Part shown: positions 17,687-27,196 of the stretch, piece by piece
Layout of the letters: each line of letters starts with the position of its first letter
Numbering within the stretch: position 1 is the stretch's first letter
DNA from: Demequina flava
GTDB taxonomy: Bacteria > Actinomycetota > Actinomycetes > Actinomycetales > Demequinaceae
Direction: 5' to 3'
Assembly (NCBI RefSeq): GCF_000975035.1
Contig: NZ_BBRA01000001.1
Location: 1,466,838 to 1,530,837 of the forward strand
Length of the DNA stretch: 64,000 bases
Notes under the pieces: model-generated
Seen by the model: only the letters and a program-made list of their open reading frames with translations
Told to the model about the DNA's origin: nothing
The model's database searches: none
Made by a program: the position numbers and the translations under genes

Positions 17687-18541
17687 GTGACGCTCGTCAT
17701 GGGCATACTCAACGTGACCCCCGATTCCTTTAGCGACGGCGGGAACTGGGATTCGGCCGATGCCGCGATCGCCCAGGGCATCCAGCTCGCCAAGGATGGG
17801 GCTCGCCTCGTGGACGTGGGCGGGGAATCGACCCGGCCCGGGGCAGAGCGTGTCTCGCCTGAGGTGGAACTCGAGCGCGTGGTTCCGGTGGTTACGGCAC
17901 TGTCCCAAGAAGGCATTGCCGTATCCGTCGACACGATGCGCGCGGCCACGGCACGCGCCGCGGTTGAGGCTGGGGCCTTGCTGGTCAACGATGTCTCCGG
18001 CGGGCTCGCAGACCCCGACATGGCTCCCACCATCGCTGGCTTGGATTGTGACTACGTCGCGATGCATTGGCGCGCGCACTCCACCCGCATGGATGCGCTG
18101 GACACCTACGACGACGTGGTCGCTGAGGTGCGCGATGAACTCGCAGCCCGCATCGAGGAACTCACGGTGGCCGGCGTCGCAGAGGACCGGATCATTCTTG
18201 ACCCCGGCCTGGGCTTTTCGAAGGTTGCGGAGAGTAACTGGCCGCTCCTGGCGGACATCACGGGGTGGGCTGGAGACGCGCGCGTTCTCATCGGTGCCTC
18301 GCGCAAGCGCTTCCTGGGTGTGGCCATTACGCCCGATGAGTTTGAGCGCTTTGGTGACGACCTTCCCGCACCGGCGCCCTCGCCTCAGGAGCGCGACCAC
18401 GCGACCACTGCGATCACGGCGATGTGTGCCCGAGAGGGCGTCTGGGGAGTGAGGGTCCACGATGCCCGTGCCGCCTCCGACGCAATCGCGGTCGTGGCTA
18501 CTTGGCAGAACGCCCTGAACACGCAAGACTCAGGGTCATGA
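17687..18541 (+). CDS. folP: Dihydropteroate synthase
   Basis: 284 residues. TIM-barrel pterin-binding motifs: MGILNVTPDSFSDGG at the N-terminus, DVGGESTRPGA, LVNDVSGG, ILDPGLGFSK and LIGASRKRFLG. It joins p-aminobenzoate to hydroxymethyl-dihydropterin pyrophosphate and is the sulfonamide target. GTG start six bases after folE; its stop overlaps the folBK start. Confidence 0.96.
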   Translation: MTLVMGILNVTPDSFSDGGNWDSADAAIAQGIQLAKDGARLVDVGGESTRPGAERVSPEVELERVVPVVTALSQEGIAVSVDTMRAATARAAVEAGALLVNDVSGGLADPDMAPTIAGLDCDYVAMHWRAHSTRMDALDTYDDVVAEVRDELAARIEELTVAGVAEDRIILDPGLGFSKVAESNWPLLADITGWAGDARVLIGASRKRFLGVAITPDEFERFGDDLPAPAPSPQERDHATTAITAMCAREGVWGVRVHDARAASDAIAVVATWQNALNTQDSGS

Positions 18542-19560
18542 CAGTGCACACGCGCCCGTATCTCAAGGACGGCATCGAACTCGACCAGGTTGCGGTCAAA
18601 GGCATCCGCGTCACTGGACACCACGGTGTGTTCGATCGTGAACGCGAATCCGGTCAGCTCTTCTTCGCCGACGTTGTCGTCCACGTGAACACCCGAACCG
18701 CGGGCGCTGGTGATGATCTCGCCCGCACCGTGAACTATTCAGACCTGGCAGATGCCACTGCCGACGTGCTCGCAGGCGAGCCGGTCAAACTCATCGAGGC
18801 CGTCGCAGAACGCATCGCGAGGGTTGCGCTCGAGTTCGACGGCGTCCAGTGCGTCGATGTCACGGTTCACAAGCCGCAAGCACCGTTGCACGTCGAGTTC
18901 CACGACGTGTCCGTATGCATCCGCCGCGACCTGCGCGATGGCGCGCTGTGGGCGGACAAGCGGATCGGCTCATCGGCAGGTGCATCCGACGACCCTTTTG
19001 ACCCGGGCGCCGGCCCCGTGAGGGACGTGCTTGATCAGCGTCCCGCGCAGCCGGTGCCTGCCCTGATCGCGCTCGGAGGCAACCTCGGCGACGTCGAGCC
19101 CACCTTGCGCCAGGCCGTTTCCGATCTTCACCGAGTCAATGGGGTTGAGGTGCGTGCAGCATCGGCCCTGGTCCGCTCCACCCCGGAAGCGGGCCGCGAA
19201 CAGCCCGACTACCTCAACGCCGTCGTTCGTCTGCACACGTCGCTTGCGCCTCGCGAACTGCTCGCCGCATGCCAGGGCATCGAGATGGTGCACGGTCGCG
19301 ATCGTTCGGACCCCTCGGGCAACCGAACTCTTGACCTCGACATCGTCGAGTACAACGGTGTGGTGGCCTCGGCCCCAGATCTCACGCTGCCGCACCCTCG
19401 CGCGCATGTGCGCCCCTTTGTGCTGCTGCCATGGAGCTCGATGGAGGCAGACGCCACGCTCGCGCCCCACGGCTCGGTGGTGGACCTCGCCCGCGAGGCG
19501 GGTACGGATCGCGTGACACTCGTGCACGACCGCTGGCCCCAGCCTCCGTCGGCCACCTAG
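18538..19560 (+). CDS. folBK: Fused dihydroneopterin aldolase / HPPK
   Basis: 340 residues. ATG overlaps the folP stop (ATGA); the open frame extends upstream inside folP without support. Residues 10-130 are FolB (VKGIRVTGHHGVFDRERE, RTVNYSDLADA, HKPQAP), making hydroxymethyl-dihydropterin. After a linker, residues 175-330 are FolK (ALIALGGNLGD, NRTLDLDIVEYNG, LPHPRAHVRPFVLLPW), adding pyrophosphate. The two steps are consecutive, which explains the fusion; the product feeds FolP. Confidence 0.95.
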   Translation: MTVHTRPYLKDGIELDQVAVKGIRVTGHHGVFDRERESGQLFFADVVVHVNTRTAGAGDDLARTVNYSDLADATADVLAGEPVKLIEAVAERIARVALEFDGVQCVDVTVHKPQAPLHVEFHDVSVCIRRDLRDGALWADKRIGSSAGASDDPFDPGAGPVRDVLDQRPAQPVPALIALGGNLGDVEPTLRQAVSDLHRVNGVEVRAASALVRSTPEAGREQPDYLNAVVRLHTSLAPRELLAACQGIEMVHGRDRSDPSGNRTLDLDIVEYNGVVASAPDLTLPHPRAHVRPFVLLPWSSMEADATLAPHGSVVDLAREAGTDRVTLVHDRWPQPPSAT

Positions 19561-19569
19561 GAGCCTTCA

Positions 19570-20037
19570 GTGTCACCCCTGACCTGGCAGCGGCTCACTG
19601 TCGTGGGGCTAGTGTCACTTGCGCTGACCTGGCTCCTGGTGCGCATGGTCGATACGTCCGGAACTACACCACCAGTGGTGCCGTGGAGCGCTTGGCTGGT
19701 GTCGCTTGTGGCGGCCGCATGCGTGTTGTGGTTCGCGTGGCAGGTGCGCCAGTTTCTGAAGGGCAAGCGCCCCGACCTCTCGCCGCTGCGTGCCGTCCGC
19801 ACCGCCATCTTCGCGCAGGCCGCGGGTTACGTGGGCGCTGTCCTTGTGGGCGGCTATGGCGGGTACGCCCTGGGCCTCCTGGACGCCTGGTCGCACGGCC
19901 CGCGCCGTGAGGTCATCATCTCCGCACTGATCGCCGCGGCTGCCGCAGCCGTGCTCATGATCGCCGGCTGGATCGGCGAGTTGTGGTGCCGTCACAGTGA
20001 TGACGACGAGGACCGCTCGGAGACAAGTCCCGCTTAG
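19570..20037 (+). CDS. DUF3180 membrane protein
   Basis: 155 residues with four predicted transmembrane helices (about residues 7-23, 35-55, 75-98, 115-135) and a charged acidic C-terminus (DDDEDRSE). DUF3180 proteins regularly follow folK in actinobacteria; function unknown. GTG start 10 bp after folBK. Confidence 0.85.
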   Translation: MSPLTWQRLTVVGLVSLALTWLLVRMVDTSGTTPPVVPWSAWLVSLVAAACVLWFAWQVRQFLKGKRPDLSPLRAVRTAIFAQAAGYVGAVLVGGYGGYALGLLDAWSHGPRREVIISALIAAAAAAVLMIAGWIGELWCRHSDDDEDRSETSPA

Positions 20038-20068
20038 AAGCTCTGCGGCCACCTGGCACACTGGTGCC

Positions 20069-20548
20069 ATGACTTCGATCCCTGCTGATGACGCTGCCTG
20101 GACGTACGTGTCGCGCAAGCTCATCAACGCGCGGCTCATCAGCCTCGGTATTGGCTTGGCCGTCCCTGCGGTGGTGCTCCTTGTCGTGGGTGTGTTCACG
20201 TCTCCGTGGGTCTTTGCCGGCCTTGTGGCGATTGTCATTCCCGCGGTGTGGGGGAGCTGGGTCGTCGTCCGCCAGGTCACGGCCCACGCGTGGATGGAGC
20301 GTGACGAGGACCTCGTCATTAAGCGTGGCCGGATGTGGCGCGCGACGACGGTGGTTCCCTATGGCCGCATGCAATACGTCGAGGTGGAGTCGGGTCCGCT
20401 CGACCGTGCTTTCGGGATCGCAAAGGTCCAGCTTCACACCGCTTCTCCGGGGTCCGATGCCGCCATTAATGGCGTGCCGCGCGACGAGGCCGAACGCCTG
20501 CGCGACCGCCTGGCATCGCGCGGCGAGGCGCAACTGGCGGGCCTGTGA
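20069..20548 (+). CDS. Bacterial PH-domain membrane protein (YdbS-like)
   Basis: 159 residues. Two transmembrane helices near the N-terminus (about residues 25-70) followed by a bPH2 (DUF304) domain with DLVIKRGRMWR, TTVVPYGRMQYVEVESGPLDRAFGI and LHTASPGSDAAI. Start at ATG 20069, 6 nt after a CACACT hexamer that may be a -10 element. Paired with the larger three-domain PH protein immediately downstream, as in ydbS-ydbT pairs; role unknown. Confidence 0.82.
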   Translation: MTSIPADDAAWTYVSRKLINARLISLGIGLAVPAVVLLVVGVFTSPWVFAGLVAIVIPAVWGSWVVVRQVTAHAWMERDEDLVIKRGRMWRATTVVPYGRMQYVEVESGPLDRAFGIAKVQLHTASPGSDAAINGVPRDEAERLRDRLASRGEAQLAGL

Positions 20549-22248
20549 GCACGCAGTCCCCGCCGATCGTCTACCGCGCTCCGCGGGAGTGGACGCGCCT
20601 GCACCCGGTCTCACCGCTGTTGGGTGGCTGGGCCGTCTTCGGTGTGGTCGGCTCAATCTTTTTGTACAACTACGCACCTCAGTGGACCGGTGTGGACCCA
20701 GAACTCCAGGAGGGCGCTCACTGGTTGATGGGGTCGATCATCTGGGTCCTGATCCTCGCCGCCGTCATCGTGGCGATCGCGATCGGAATTGGCTTCCTGC
20801 AATGGCGCGTCAACCAGTACCGACTGTCTGACGACTCGATCGAGCAGCGCAAGGGCATCATCTTCAGGCAGCACAAGCAGGCTCGCCTTGACCGCGTCCA
20901 AGCGGTTGACGTGGTGCAGCCGCTGATGGCGCGGATCTTTGGGTTCGCGTCGCTCAAGGTCGAGGTCGCTGGAGGCGAGAACTCCGGCGTCTCGCTCGAC
21001 TTTGTGCGCCTGGGTGACGCGGAGGCTATGCGCAACGAGCTGCTCGCCCTGGCCGCGGGGATGAAGCGCGCGAAGGCGGAAGGTCGCGAGGCCACCGTCG
21101 ATGCGGTGGTGGCGGGGGCCGATGCCGTGGCTGAGGTGGACACCGACGGAAACGTTGGCGCGGTGCCCGCCCACGGATCGTTGCGGGACGTCGTGTCGCG
21201 GCCGGTCGGCGTGACGGAGACTCAGGCAGCGCCCGAGCGTGAGGTCTATCGCGTACCGCTCAAGCGACTGCTGATGTCGATCGTGTTGTCGTGGCCCTTT
21301 GTATGGATCATGTCCATTCCCCTCTTCGCCGGTGCGGGCGTGTTCTTCCTTAACCTTGATGTGGGCCGGGTGATCGCTTCATTCGGAACCAGTCTCTTCA
21401 CCATGGTCCCCGCGCTGTTGGCCCTGTTCGGGTTCTTCTGGAACGAGCTGTCGCGAGGCTTCGGCTTCATCGCCGCGCTGTCCGAGGACGGCATCCGCCT
21501 GCGCCACGGCATGCTCGAGACCCGCCGGCAGACGGTCCCCCCAGGGCGCGTCCAGGCCGTTCAACTCCAGCAGTCGCTGCTGTGGCGGAAGAAGGACTGG
21601 TGGCGCGTCACGATCAACGTCGCCGGCTATCAGGATGACCAAGAAGCAGTGTCGACTCTCCTCCCGGTGGGTTCGCGCCAAGACGCCTTGACCGCGCTGT
21701 GGCTCGTGTTGCCCGATCTTGGCGACCCCGATCCGGCCGGCACCGTGTCGCGTGCGTTGTCAGGCACGGGTGCGGACGGCGGCTTCACCCCCTCGACGCG
21801 CCGCGCGCGGCTCTTTGACCCATGGCAGTGGAAGCACCGCGGAGTGCGGGCGACCGAGCGGGCACTTCTCATCCGCAGTGGTGCCTTGGTGCGATACGTC
21901 TACGTTGTGCCGCACGAGCGCACCCAGTCGCTCTCGCTCGAAGAGGGGCCGCTGCAGCGCAAGCGCGGCGTGGCCGACGTGCACATCCACTCCACGAACG
22001 GGCCGGTGAAACCCATCGCCAGGCATCTCGATACGGCCGATGCCGAGGCCCTGTTGGCCGCGCAGGCCCAGCGGGCAGCGGAGGGGCGCAAGCACCAAAC
22101 GCCCGAGCAGTGGATGAGCGCCGTGGGCCTTGCCGCGGACGGCACGGAAGATGCCACTCCCGAGGCGGCTGCGGATCCGGTCACCGAAACGAGCCCTGCA
22201 CCCAGCACCACAACACCGAGCCCCGCCACACCAAGCGAGCCCGCATGA
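20545..22248 (+). CDS. PH-domain membrane protein (YdbT-like)
   Basis: 567 residues. GTG start overlaps the stop of the smaller PH protein. Transmembrane pairs lie near residues 25-90 and 245-310, with bPH2 domains after each: RLSDDSIEQRKGIIFRQHKQ, GIRLRHGMLETRRQTVPPGR, and a third copy after residue 420 (ALLIRSGALVRYVYVVPHERTQ). The C-terminal tail is Thr/Pro/Ala-rich. Overlap with the gene before and after suggests a translationally coupled run into the pantothenate genes. Confidence 0.82.
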   Translation: MSTQSPPIVYRAPREWTRLHPVSPLLGGWAVFGVVGSIFLYNYAPQWTGVDPELQEGAHWLMGSIIWVLILAAVIVAIAIGIGFLQWRVNQYRLSDDSIEQRKGIIFRQHKQARLDRVQAVDVVQPLMARIFGFASLKVEVAGGENSGVSLDFVRLGDAEAMRNELLALAAGMKRAKAEGREATVDAVVAGADAVAEVDTDGNVGAVPAHGSLRDVVSRPVGVTETQAAPEREVYRVPLKRLLMSIVLSWPFVWIMSIPLFAGAGVFFLNLDVGRVIASFGTSLFTMVPALLALFGFFWNELSRGFGFIAALSEDGIRLRHGMLETRRQTVPPGRVQAVQLQQSLLWRKKDWWRVTINVAGYQDDQEAVSTLLPVGSRQDALTALWLVLPDLGDPDPAGTVSRALSGTGADGGFTPSTRRARLFDPWQWKHRGVRATERALLIRSGALVRYVYVVPHERTQSLSLEEGPLQRKRGVADVHIHSTNGPVKPIARHLDTADAEALLAAQAQRAAEGRKHQTPEQWMSAVGLAADGTEDATPEAAADPVTETSPAPSTTTPSPATPSEPA

Positions 22249-23129
22249 CACCCCCGGGACGTTTGAAGGTCGGCGTGATCGGCGCCGGCCGGGTGGGAGC
22301 TGTGCTGGCAGCCGCGCTACGAGCCGCCGAGCACGAGATCGTTGGCGCCACAGGCGTATCGGAAGATTCGCTGACACGCATCGACGCCCTGCTTCCAGGG
22401 GTTCCAGTGCTTGAGCCGCAAGAGGTCGTCGAGCGCGCAGACGTTGTCCTGCTCACGGTGCCGGACGATTCGATCGCTGCCGTCGCAGCCGGCCTCGCGG
22501 CCCTCGGCGTGTGGCGTCCGGGCCAGATCGCCATCCACGCGTCTGGTAGGTGGGGGACGGAGGCGCTCGCGGATGCGTCCGCGAAAGGCGTCATGACGCT
22601 CGCGATCCATCCCGCCATGACCTTTACGGGCACGTCGCTCGACCTGACACGCATGACCGGCGCGGCCTTCGCGGTCAGCGCCGCCGCCCCGGTGCTGCCG
22701 ATCGCTCAGGCCCTCGTTGTGGAAATGGGCGGCGAGCCGTTCGTTCTCGACGATGCCGACCGCCCGGCCTATCACGCGGCGCTCGTCCATGGCGCGAACC
22801 ACGTGGTGACGGCCGTGAGCCAGGCGGCGGGCCAGCTTGCGCGCCTCGACATCGAGCGCCCGGACCGGGTCCTGGGGCCGCTCGTCCACGCCTCCATTGA
22901 CGGTGCGCTCGGGGACGCTCCTGGGGCCGTGACCACGCTGACCGGGCCCGTCGTTCGCGGCGACGCCGGCACCATCGCCGCGCACCTGGCTGCCCTGGCA
23001 GACCAACCCGAGATCCTGCAGGCCTACCGAGCCATGGCCCGCACAACGGCAGATTTGGCGCTCAGTGGCGGCCGCATCGGCCCTGCTGCCTACGCCGACG
23101 TCATCGCGACGCTTGGGGTGGACCCATGA
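22245..23129 (+). CDS. Rossmann-like DUF2520 oxidoreductase
   Basis: 294 residues. N-terminal NAD(P)-binding motif VGVIGAGRVGAVLAAAL, then VVLLTVPDDSIA and IHASGRWGTEAL, and a helical DUF2520 C-terminal domain (YHAALVHGANHVVTAVSQA). The ATG overlaps the PH-protein stop and its own stop overlaps the panC start. The position directly before panC makes a ketopantoate-reductase-like role plausible, but this is inference; relatives are annotated only as DUF2520. Confidence 0.85.
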   Translation: MTPPGRLKVGVIGAGRVGAVLAAALRAAEHEIVGATGVSEDSLTRIDALLPGVPVLEPQEVVERADVVLLTVPDDSIAAVAAGLAALGVWRPGQIAIHASGRWGTEALADASAKGVMTLAIHPAMTFTGTSLDLTRMTGAAFAVSAAAPVLPIAQALVVEMGGEPFVLDDADRPAYHAALVHGANHVVTAVSQAAGQLARLDIERPDRVLGPLVHASIDGALGDAPGAVTTLTGPVVRGDAGTIAAHLAALADQPEILQAYRAMARTTADLALSGGRIGPAAYADVIATLGVDP

Positions 23130-23992
23130 TCATCGCCCGCACAGCCGCTGAGATGGACGCGGTGCCGCGCGGCTCCCGCCGCGCCGTCGTCATGACCATG
23201 GGCGCCCTTCACGAGGGGCACCTCGCCCTGGTGCGACGGGCGCAAGAGCTCGCCGACCAGGTCGTCGTGACTGTCTTTGTGAACCCGCTGCAGTTCGACG
23301 AGCCCGAGGACTTTGAGCGCTATCCACGCGACCTTGACGCCGATTGCGCGCTGTTGGAGCCGCTTGGCGTCGATGTGGTGTTCGCCCCGTCGGAGTCCGA
23401 GATGTACCCCGGCGGCGAGCCCACCGTGTCCGTGTCCGCGGGTGTCGTTGGGCGTGTGCTTGAAGGCGCCGCGCGCCCGGGCCACTTCGATGGCGTGGTG
23501 ACGGTCGTGGCCAAGCTCCTGCACCTCACCGAGCCTGACGTCGCAGTCTTTGGCGCCAAGGATGCCCAGCAGGTCATCGCGGTGCGCGCGCTGGTGCGCG
23601 ACTTGAACTTCCCCGTGGAGATCGCAACGGCCGCGACTGTCCGTGACGACGACGGGCTTGCGCGGTCCTCGCGCAACGTCTTCTTGTCGCAGGCCGAGCG
23701 CGAACGCTCCTTGGTTCTGTCGCGCACGCTCTTTGAGGCACAGACATGGGCCGATGCCGGGGCCAGCGTGGACGAGGTCGTCGCCCAAGGACGGGCGGCG
23801 TTGGAATACGCGGACGGCGTGGACGTTGACTACTTCGCTGCACTCGATCCCGCGGACGCCACCGAGGCGACAGGCGACTACCGTGGAGAAGTGGTGATCG
23901 CGGTGGCAGCCCGAGTAGGCCGCACCCGCCTCATCGATAACGTGACCACGCGCATCGGCCCTCCCGATGCCGCGGAAGGAGAAACGCCGTGA
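23126..23992 (+). CDS. panC: Pantothenate synthetase
   Basis: 288 residues. Nucleotidyltransferase signature [17 protein letters not shown] at about residue 22, [39 protein letters not shown] and RSSRNVFLS. It condenses pantoate and beta-alanine with ATP. ATG overlaps the DUF2520 stop, and panD, which supplies the beta-alanine, begins in its own stop codon. Confidence 0.97.
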   Translation: MIIARTAAEMDAVPRGSRRAVVMTMGALHEGHLALVRRAQELADQVVVTVFVNPLQFDEPEDFERYPRDLDADCALLEPLGVDVVFAPSESEMYPGGEPTVSVSAGVVGRVLEGAARPGHFDGVVTVVAKLLHLTEPDVAVFGAKDAQQVIAVRALVRDLNFPVEIATAATVRDDDGLARSSRNVFLSQAERERSLVLSRTLFEAQTWADAGASVDEVVAQGRAALEYADGVDVDYFAALDPADATEATGDYRGEVVIAVAARVGRTRLIDNVTTRIGPPDAAEGETP

Positions 23993-24450
23993 CCTCGTTG
24001 CAACGGCCCATGATGATGTCGAAGATCCACCGGGCGACCGTGACCCAGGCGGATCTGCACTACGTGGGTTCCATCACGATCGACGCGACTCTTCTGGAGC
24101 ACGCGGACATCCTGCCGGGCCAGCAGGTCGACATCGTGGATGTCACCAATGGCGCGCGCCTGACGACCTACGCCATCCCGGGTGAGCCTGGCAGCGGACA
24201 GATCTGTATCAACGGCGCGGCAGCGCACCTGGTGAACCCGGGTGACCTTGTCATCATCATCGGGTACGGCATGCTCGCTGACGACGAGGCGCGAAAGTTT
24301 GAACCGCACGTCGTGTTCGTCGACGGTGACAACAAGATTCTGCAGGAGTGCGACGACCCCGGCTCCGTGCCCGATGGCTACGGCCTTGAGCGCTCTGGAG
24401 TCCCCGTTCACGATTTCCACGACAAGGGTTGGGACGCATTCAAGTCCTGA
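23989..24450 (+). CDS. panD: Aspartate 1-decarboxylase
   Basis: 153 residues. Pyruvoyl enzyme: the self-cleavage Gly-Ser is in [10 protein letters not shown] near residue 24, and [12 protein letters not shown] and [13 protein letters not shown] are present. Makes beta-alanine from aspartate. GTG overlaps the panC stop; ATG codons at 24010-24016, inside the MMMSKIH stretch, are alternative starts. Confidence 0.96.
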   Translation: MTSLQRPMMMSKIHRATVTQADLHYVGSITIDATLLEHADILPGQQVDIVDVTNGARLTTYAIPGEPGSGQICINGAAAHLVNPGDLVIIIGYGMLADDEARKFEPHVVFVDGDNKILQECDDPGSVPDGYGLERSGVPVHDFHDKGWDAFKS

Positions 24451-24475
24451 TGCCCGGTCCCGCTAGGTTGGCTCC

Positions 24476-26170
24476 ATGACTTCCTTCGTGAGGCGCCTTG
24501 CTGCCCCCGAGCCCGGATGGACTATCAGCGCTGACGTGATTGTCGTTGGCTCAGGGATTGCGGGACTGACCGCCGCGCTGGAACTGCGCAGCAAGGTTGA
24601 CCGCGTGCTCGTGGTGACCAAGGGCATCTTGAGCTCGGGATCGACCGTGTGGGCGCAGGGCGGGATTGCCGCAGCCCTTGACCCCGAGGACACGCCTCAA
24701 CAGCATTTCGACGACACCCTCACCGCCGGCGCGGGGCTGTGCTCGGAAGCATCCGTCCGGGCGCTCGTGACCGAAGGACCGGACCGAGTCCGCGACCTCG
24801 TAGGTCGCGGCGCGAACTTCGACACCGGCCCCGACGGCGGGATCACCTTGACGCGAGAGGGTGGCCATCACCGCGACCGCATCGCGCACGCTGGCGGCGA
24901 CGCGACGGGCGCGGAGATCTCCCGTGCCTTAATCGCCCAGCTTGAGGCGGTTCGCAACGACCCCGGCATCGAGGTCATAGAGCACGCGATGGTCGTCGAT
25001 CTCCTGACTGCTGCGCCCAACGCGGATGGACAGCCCGGACCGGTATGCGGCGTCACGCTGCACATCATCGGCGAAGGTTCGCGAGACGGTGTGGGCGCTG
25101 CCGTGGCGAAGTCGGTGATCATGGCAACCGGCGGCATCGGCCAGGTGTTCCGAGCGTCGACCAACCCCACGTCTTCGACTGGTGACGGGCTCGCGTCTGC
25201 GCTCCGTGCCGGAGCTGCTGTCGCGGACCTCGAGTTCGTCCAGTTCCACCCCACCGTGCTGTGGCAGGGCGCCGCCGCCCGCGGCCAGCAGACCCTCATC
25301 TCGGAGGCTGTGCGCGGCGAAGGTGCGTACCTTCTCAACAGCGATGGCAAGCGCTTCATGGTGGACCGCCACCCCATGGCTGAGCTCGCCCCGCGGGACG
25401 TCGTCAGTCGGGGGATTGTGGCGATGATGGATGAGGAAGACTCCGACAGCGCCTTCCTTGACTGCCGCCACCTGGGCGGCTCATACCTGCGTGAGCGCTT
25501 CCCGACCATCTGGGAACGCTTAGAGGAGCAGGGCGTCGACATGGCCCACGATCTGATCCCCGTCGCCCCCGCTCAGCACTATCACTCGGGCGGGATCCTG
25601 ACGGACCTTCGTGGTCGCTCGACCCAGCCGGGCCTCTACGCCGTTGGCGAGGCCGCCTGCACCGGTGTGCACGGAGCCAACCGACTCGCATCCAACTCGC
25701 TCCTCGAAGGCTTGGTGTTCGCACATCGTGCGGCCAAGGACGCGGCGGCAACCGTCGCCGAGGGCACCGTGCGCCAGCACGACCCCGTCGAGCGCCCTGG
25801 ACCATCCGCGCTCCTGCCCGCCACCGGCCGCGCGCAGGTGCAGAAGATCGCGCAGCGCGGTGCGGGCCCCATCCGCGAGAAAGCGGGCCTCACGCGCGCT
25901 GCGGAACGCCTCGCGGGCATCCGCAAGCGCTACCACCACGAGGAGGCTCCCTCAGGAGAGCCCCAGATCGCCGAGTGGGAAAGCACGAACGTCTTGGCCA
26001 CGGCATCGGTCCTAGTGGAAAGCGCCCTCGAGCGTGAGGAAACGCGCGGCGGACACGTTCGCGAAGACTTCCCCGACACCGACGATGCGCGCTGGAAGGT
26101 GCGGGTGGCCGCGCACCTGGATGGCGACGGTCGGCTCGAGCTCCTCCACGCTCCCCTAGACCTGGGATAG
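24476..26170 (+). CDS. nadB: L-aspartate oxidase
   Basis: 564 residues. FAD-binding VIVVGSGIAGLTAALEL, STVWAQGGIAAAL, TREGGHHRDRIAHAGGDATG, the flavoprotein motif AQHYHSGGILTDLRGR, and HGANRLASNSLLEGLVF. Oxidises aspartate to iminoaspartate for NAD synthesis. TAGGTT at 24464-24469 is 6 nt before the ATG: a leaderless start. nadC follows after 55 bp; nadA is not in the window. Confidence 0.96.
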   Translation: MTSFVRRLAAPEPGWTISADVIVVGSGIAGLTAALELRSKVDRVLVVTKGILSSGSTVWAQGGIAAALDPEDTPQQHFDDTLTAGAGLCSEASVRALVTEGPDRVRDLVGRGANFDTGPDGGITLTREGGHHRDRIAHAGGDATGAEISRALIAQLEAVRNDPGIEVIEHAMVVDLLTAAPNADGQPGPVCGVTLHIIGEGSRDGVGAAVAKSVIMATGGIGQVFRASTNPTSSTGDGLASALRAGAAVADLEFVQFHPTVLWQGAAARGQQTLISEAVRGEGAYLLNSDGKRFMVDRHPMAELAPRDVVSRGIVAMMDEEDSDSAFLDCRHLGGSYLRERFPTIWERLEEQGVDMAHDLIPVAPAQHYHSGGILTDLRGRSTQPGLYAVGEAACTGVHGANRLASNSLLEGLVFAHRAAKDAAATVAEGTVRQHDPVERPGPSALLPATGRAQVQKIAQRGAGPIREKAGLTRAAERLAGIRKRYHHEEAPSGEPQIAEWESTNVLATASVLVESALEREETRGGHVREDFPDTDDARWKVRVAAHLDGDGRLELLHAPLDLG

Positions 26171-26225
26171 TGCGCGGGGCGGCAGGGTGGTCCGCCAAGC
26201 GCGGACTCGTTCTACGCTAGATCCC

Positions 26226-27131
26226 GTGATGCATCCTGAGGATCTTGATCAGCGCCGCCCCCTGTCCGCGTCGTGGCTCGCCGGAGCCGTCGCGCAAGCC
26301 TTGGAAGAGGACCTCGGGCCAGAGCCCGGCCGCGACGTGACGACGCAATCCACCATCGGGGCCGATGCCAGGGTCACCGGCCGTATCGCCATGCGTGAGG
26401 CTGGGGTCATCGCGGGCCTGCCGGTGATCGCGGAGACGCTCACCCAAGTGGCGGACCACCTCAATCTGGCGCGCCCGGTTGTGACCTTGCTCGCCGCTGA
26501 CGGTGACTCGTGCGAACCCGGCACGACGGTCGCCGAAATCGCCGGCCCCGGTCACGTGGTGCTGATCGCGGAACGCACCATGCTCAACTTCTTGTCCCGA
26601 GCATCGGGCGTTGCCACCCACACGCGGGCGTGGACCCATGCGCTCGACGGAACCACAGCATCGGTCCTCGACACCCGCAAGACCACCCCCGGACTGCGCG
26701 AACTAGAGAAGTACGCGGTGCGCTGCGGCGGGGGAGTGAACAAGCGCATCGGGCTGTACGACTGCGCGATGGTGAAGGACAACCACATTGCCGCCGCTGG
26801 CTCGGTCACGGGAGCAATCGAGGCGATTGGGGCTCGCTTCCCCGAGGTCCCCGTCCAGGTGGAGGTCGAGTCGCCGGAGCAAGCGTGGGAGGCCATCGAC
26901 GCCGGCGCGCGCTTCCTCATGATCGACAACATGCCGCCCGTAGCCATGACAGACCTCGTCGCCGCCATTCGCGATTCCGAGAGCGAGACGGGCCGCGTCC
27001 GGCTGGAGGCAACCGGCGGGCTCACCCTCGACAACGCCCGCGAGGTCGCCATGACCGGCGTGGACTACATGTCGGTGGGTGCGCTGACGCACTCGAGCCC
27101 CATTATCGACCTGGGGCTCGACCTCGACTGA
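26226..27131 (+). CDS. nadC: Nicotinate-nucleotide pyrophosphorylase (carboxylating)
   Basis: 301 residues from GTG at 26226 (the ATG immediately after is equally possible). EDLGPEPGRDVTTQS, MLNFLSRASGVATHTR, LDTRKTTPGLRELEKYAVRCGGG, KDNHI and VEVESPEQ are family signatures. Converts quinolinate and PRPP to nicotinate mononucleotide. TACGCT at 26213-26218 lies 7 nt before the GTG, so a leaderless message is likely; the open frame extends slightly upstream without support. Confidence 0.96.
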   Translation: MMHPEDLDQRRPLSASWLAGAVAQALEEDLGPEPGRDVTTQSTIGADARVTGRIAMREAGVIAGLPVIAETLTQVADHLNLARPVVTLLAADGDSCEPGTTVAEIAGPGHVVLIAERTMLNFLSRASGVATHTRAWTHALDGTTASVLDTRKTTPGLRELEKYAVRCGGGVNKRIGLYDCAMVKDNHIAAAGSVTGAIEAIGARFPEVPVQVEVESPEQAWEAIDAGARFLMIDNMPPVAMTDLVAAIRDSESETGRVRLEATGGLTLDNAREVAMTGVDYMSVGALTHSSPIIDLGLDLD

Positions 27132-27196
27132 GCGCGCGCCGCGGCGCCACGTAGGACGTGACGTGAGGGCGGGAGCGCCCAGGTAACCTAGAAGGC

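Noticed and set aside
22245-23129. Annotating the DUF2520 gene as panE
   Set aside because: It has a Rossmann motif and fitting context, but its C-terminal domain is DUF2520, not the ketopantoate reductase domain; left as a hypothesis.
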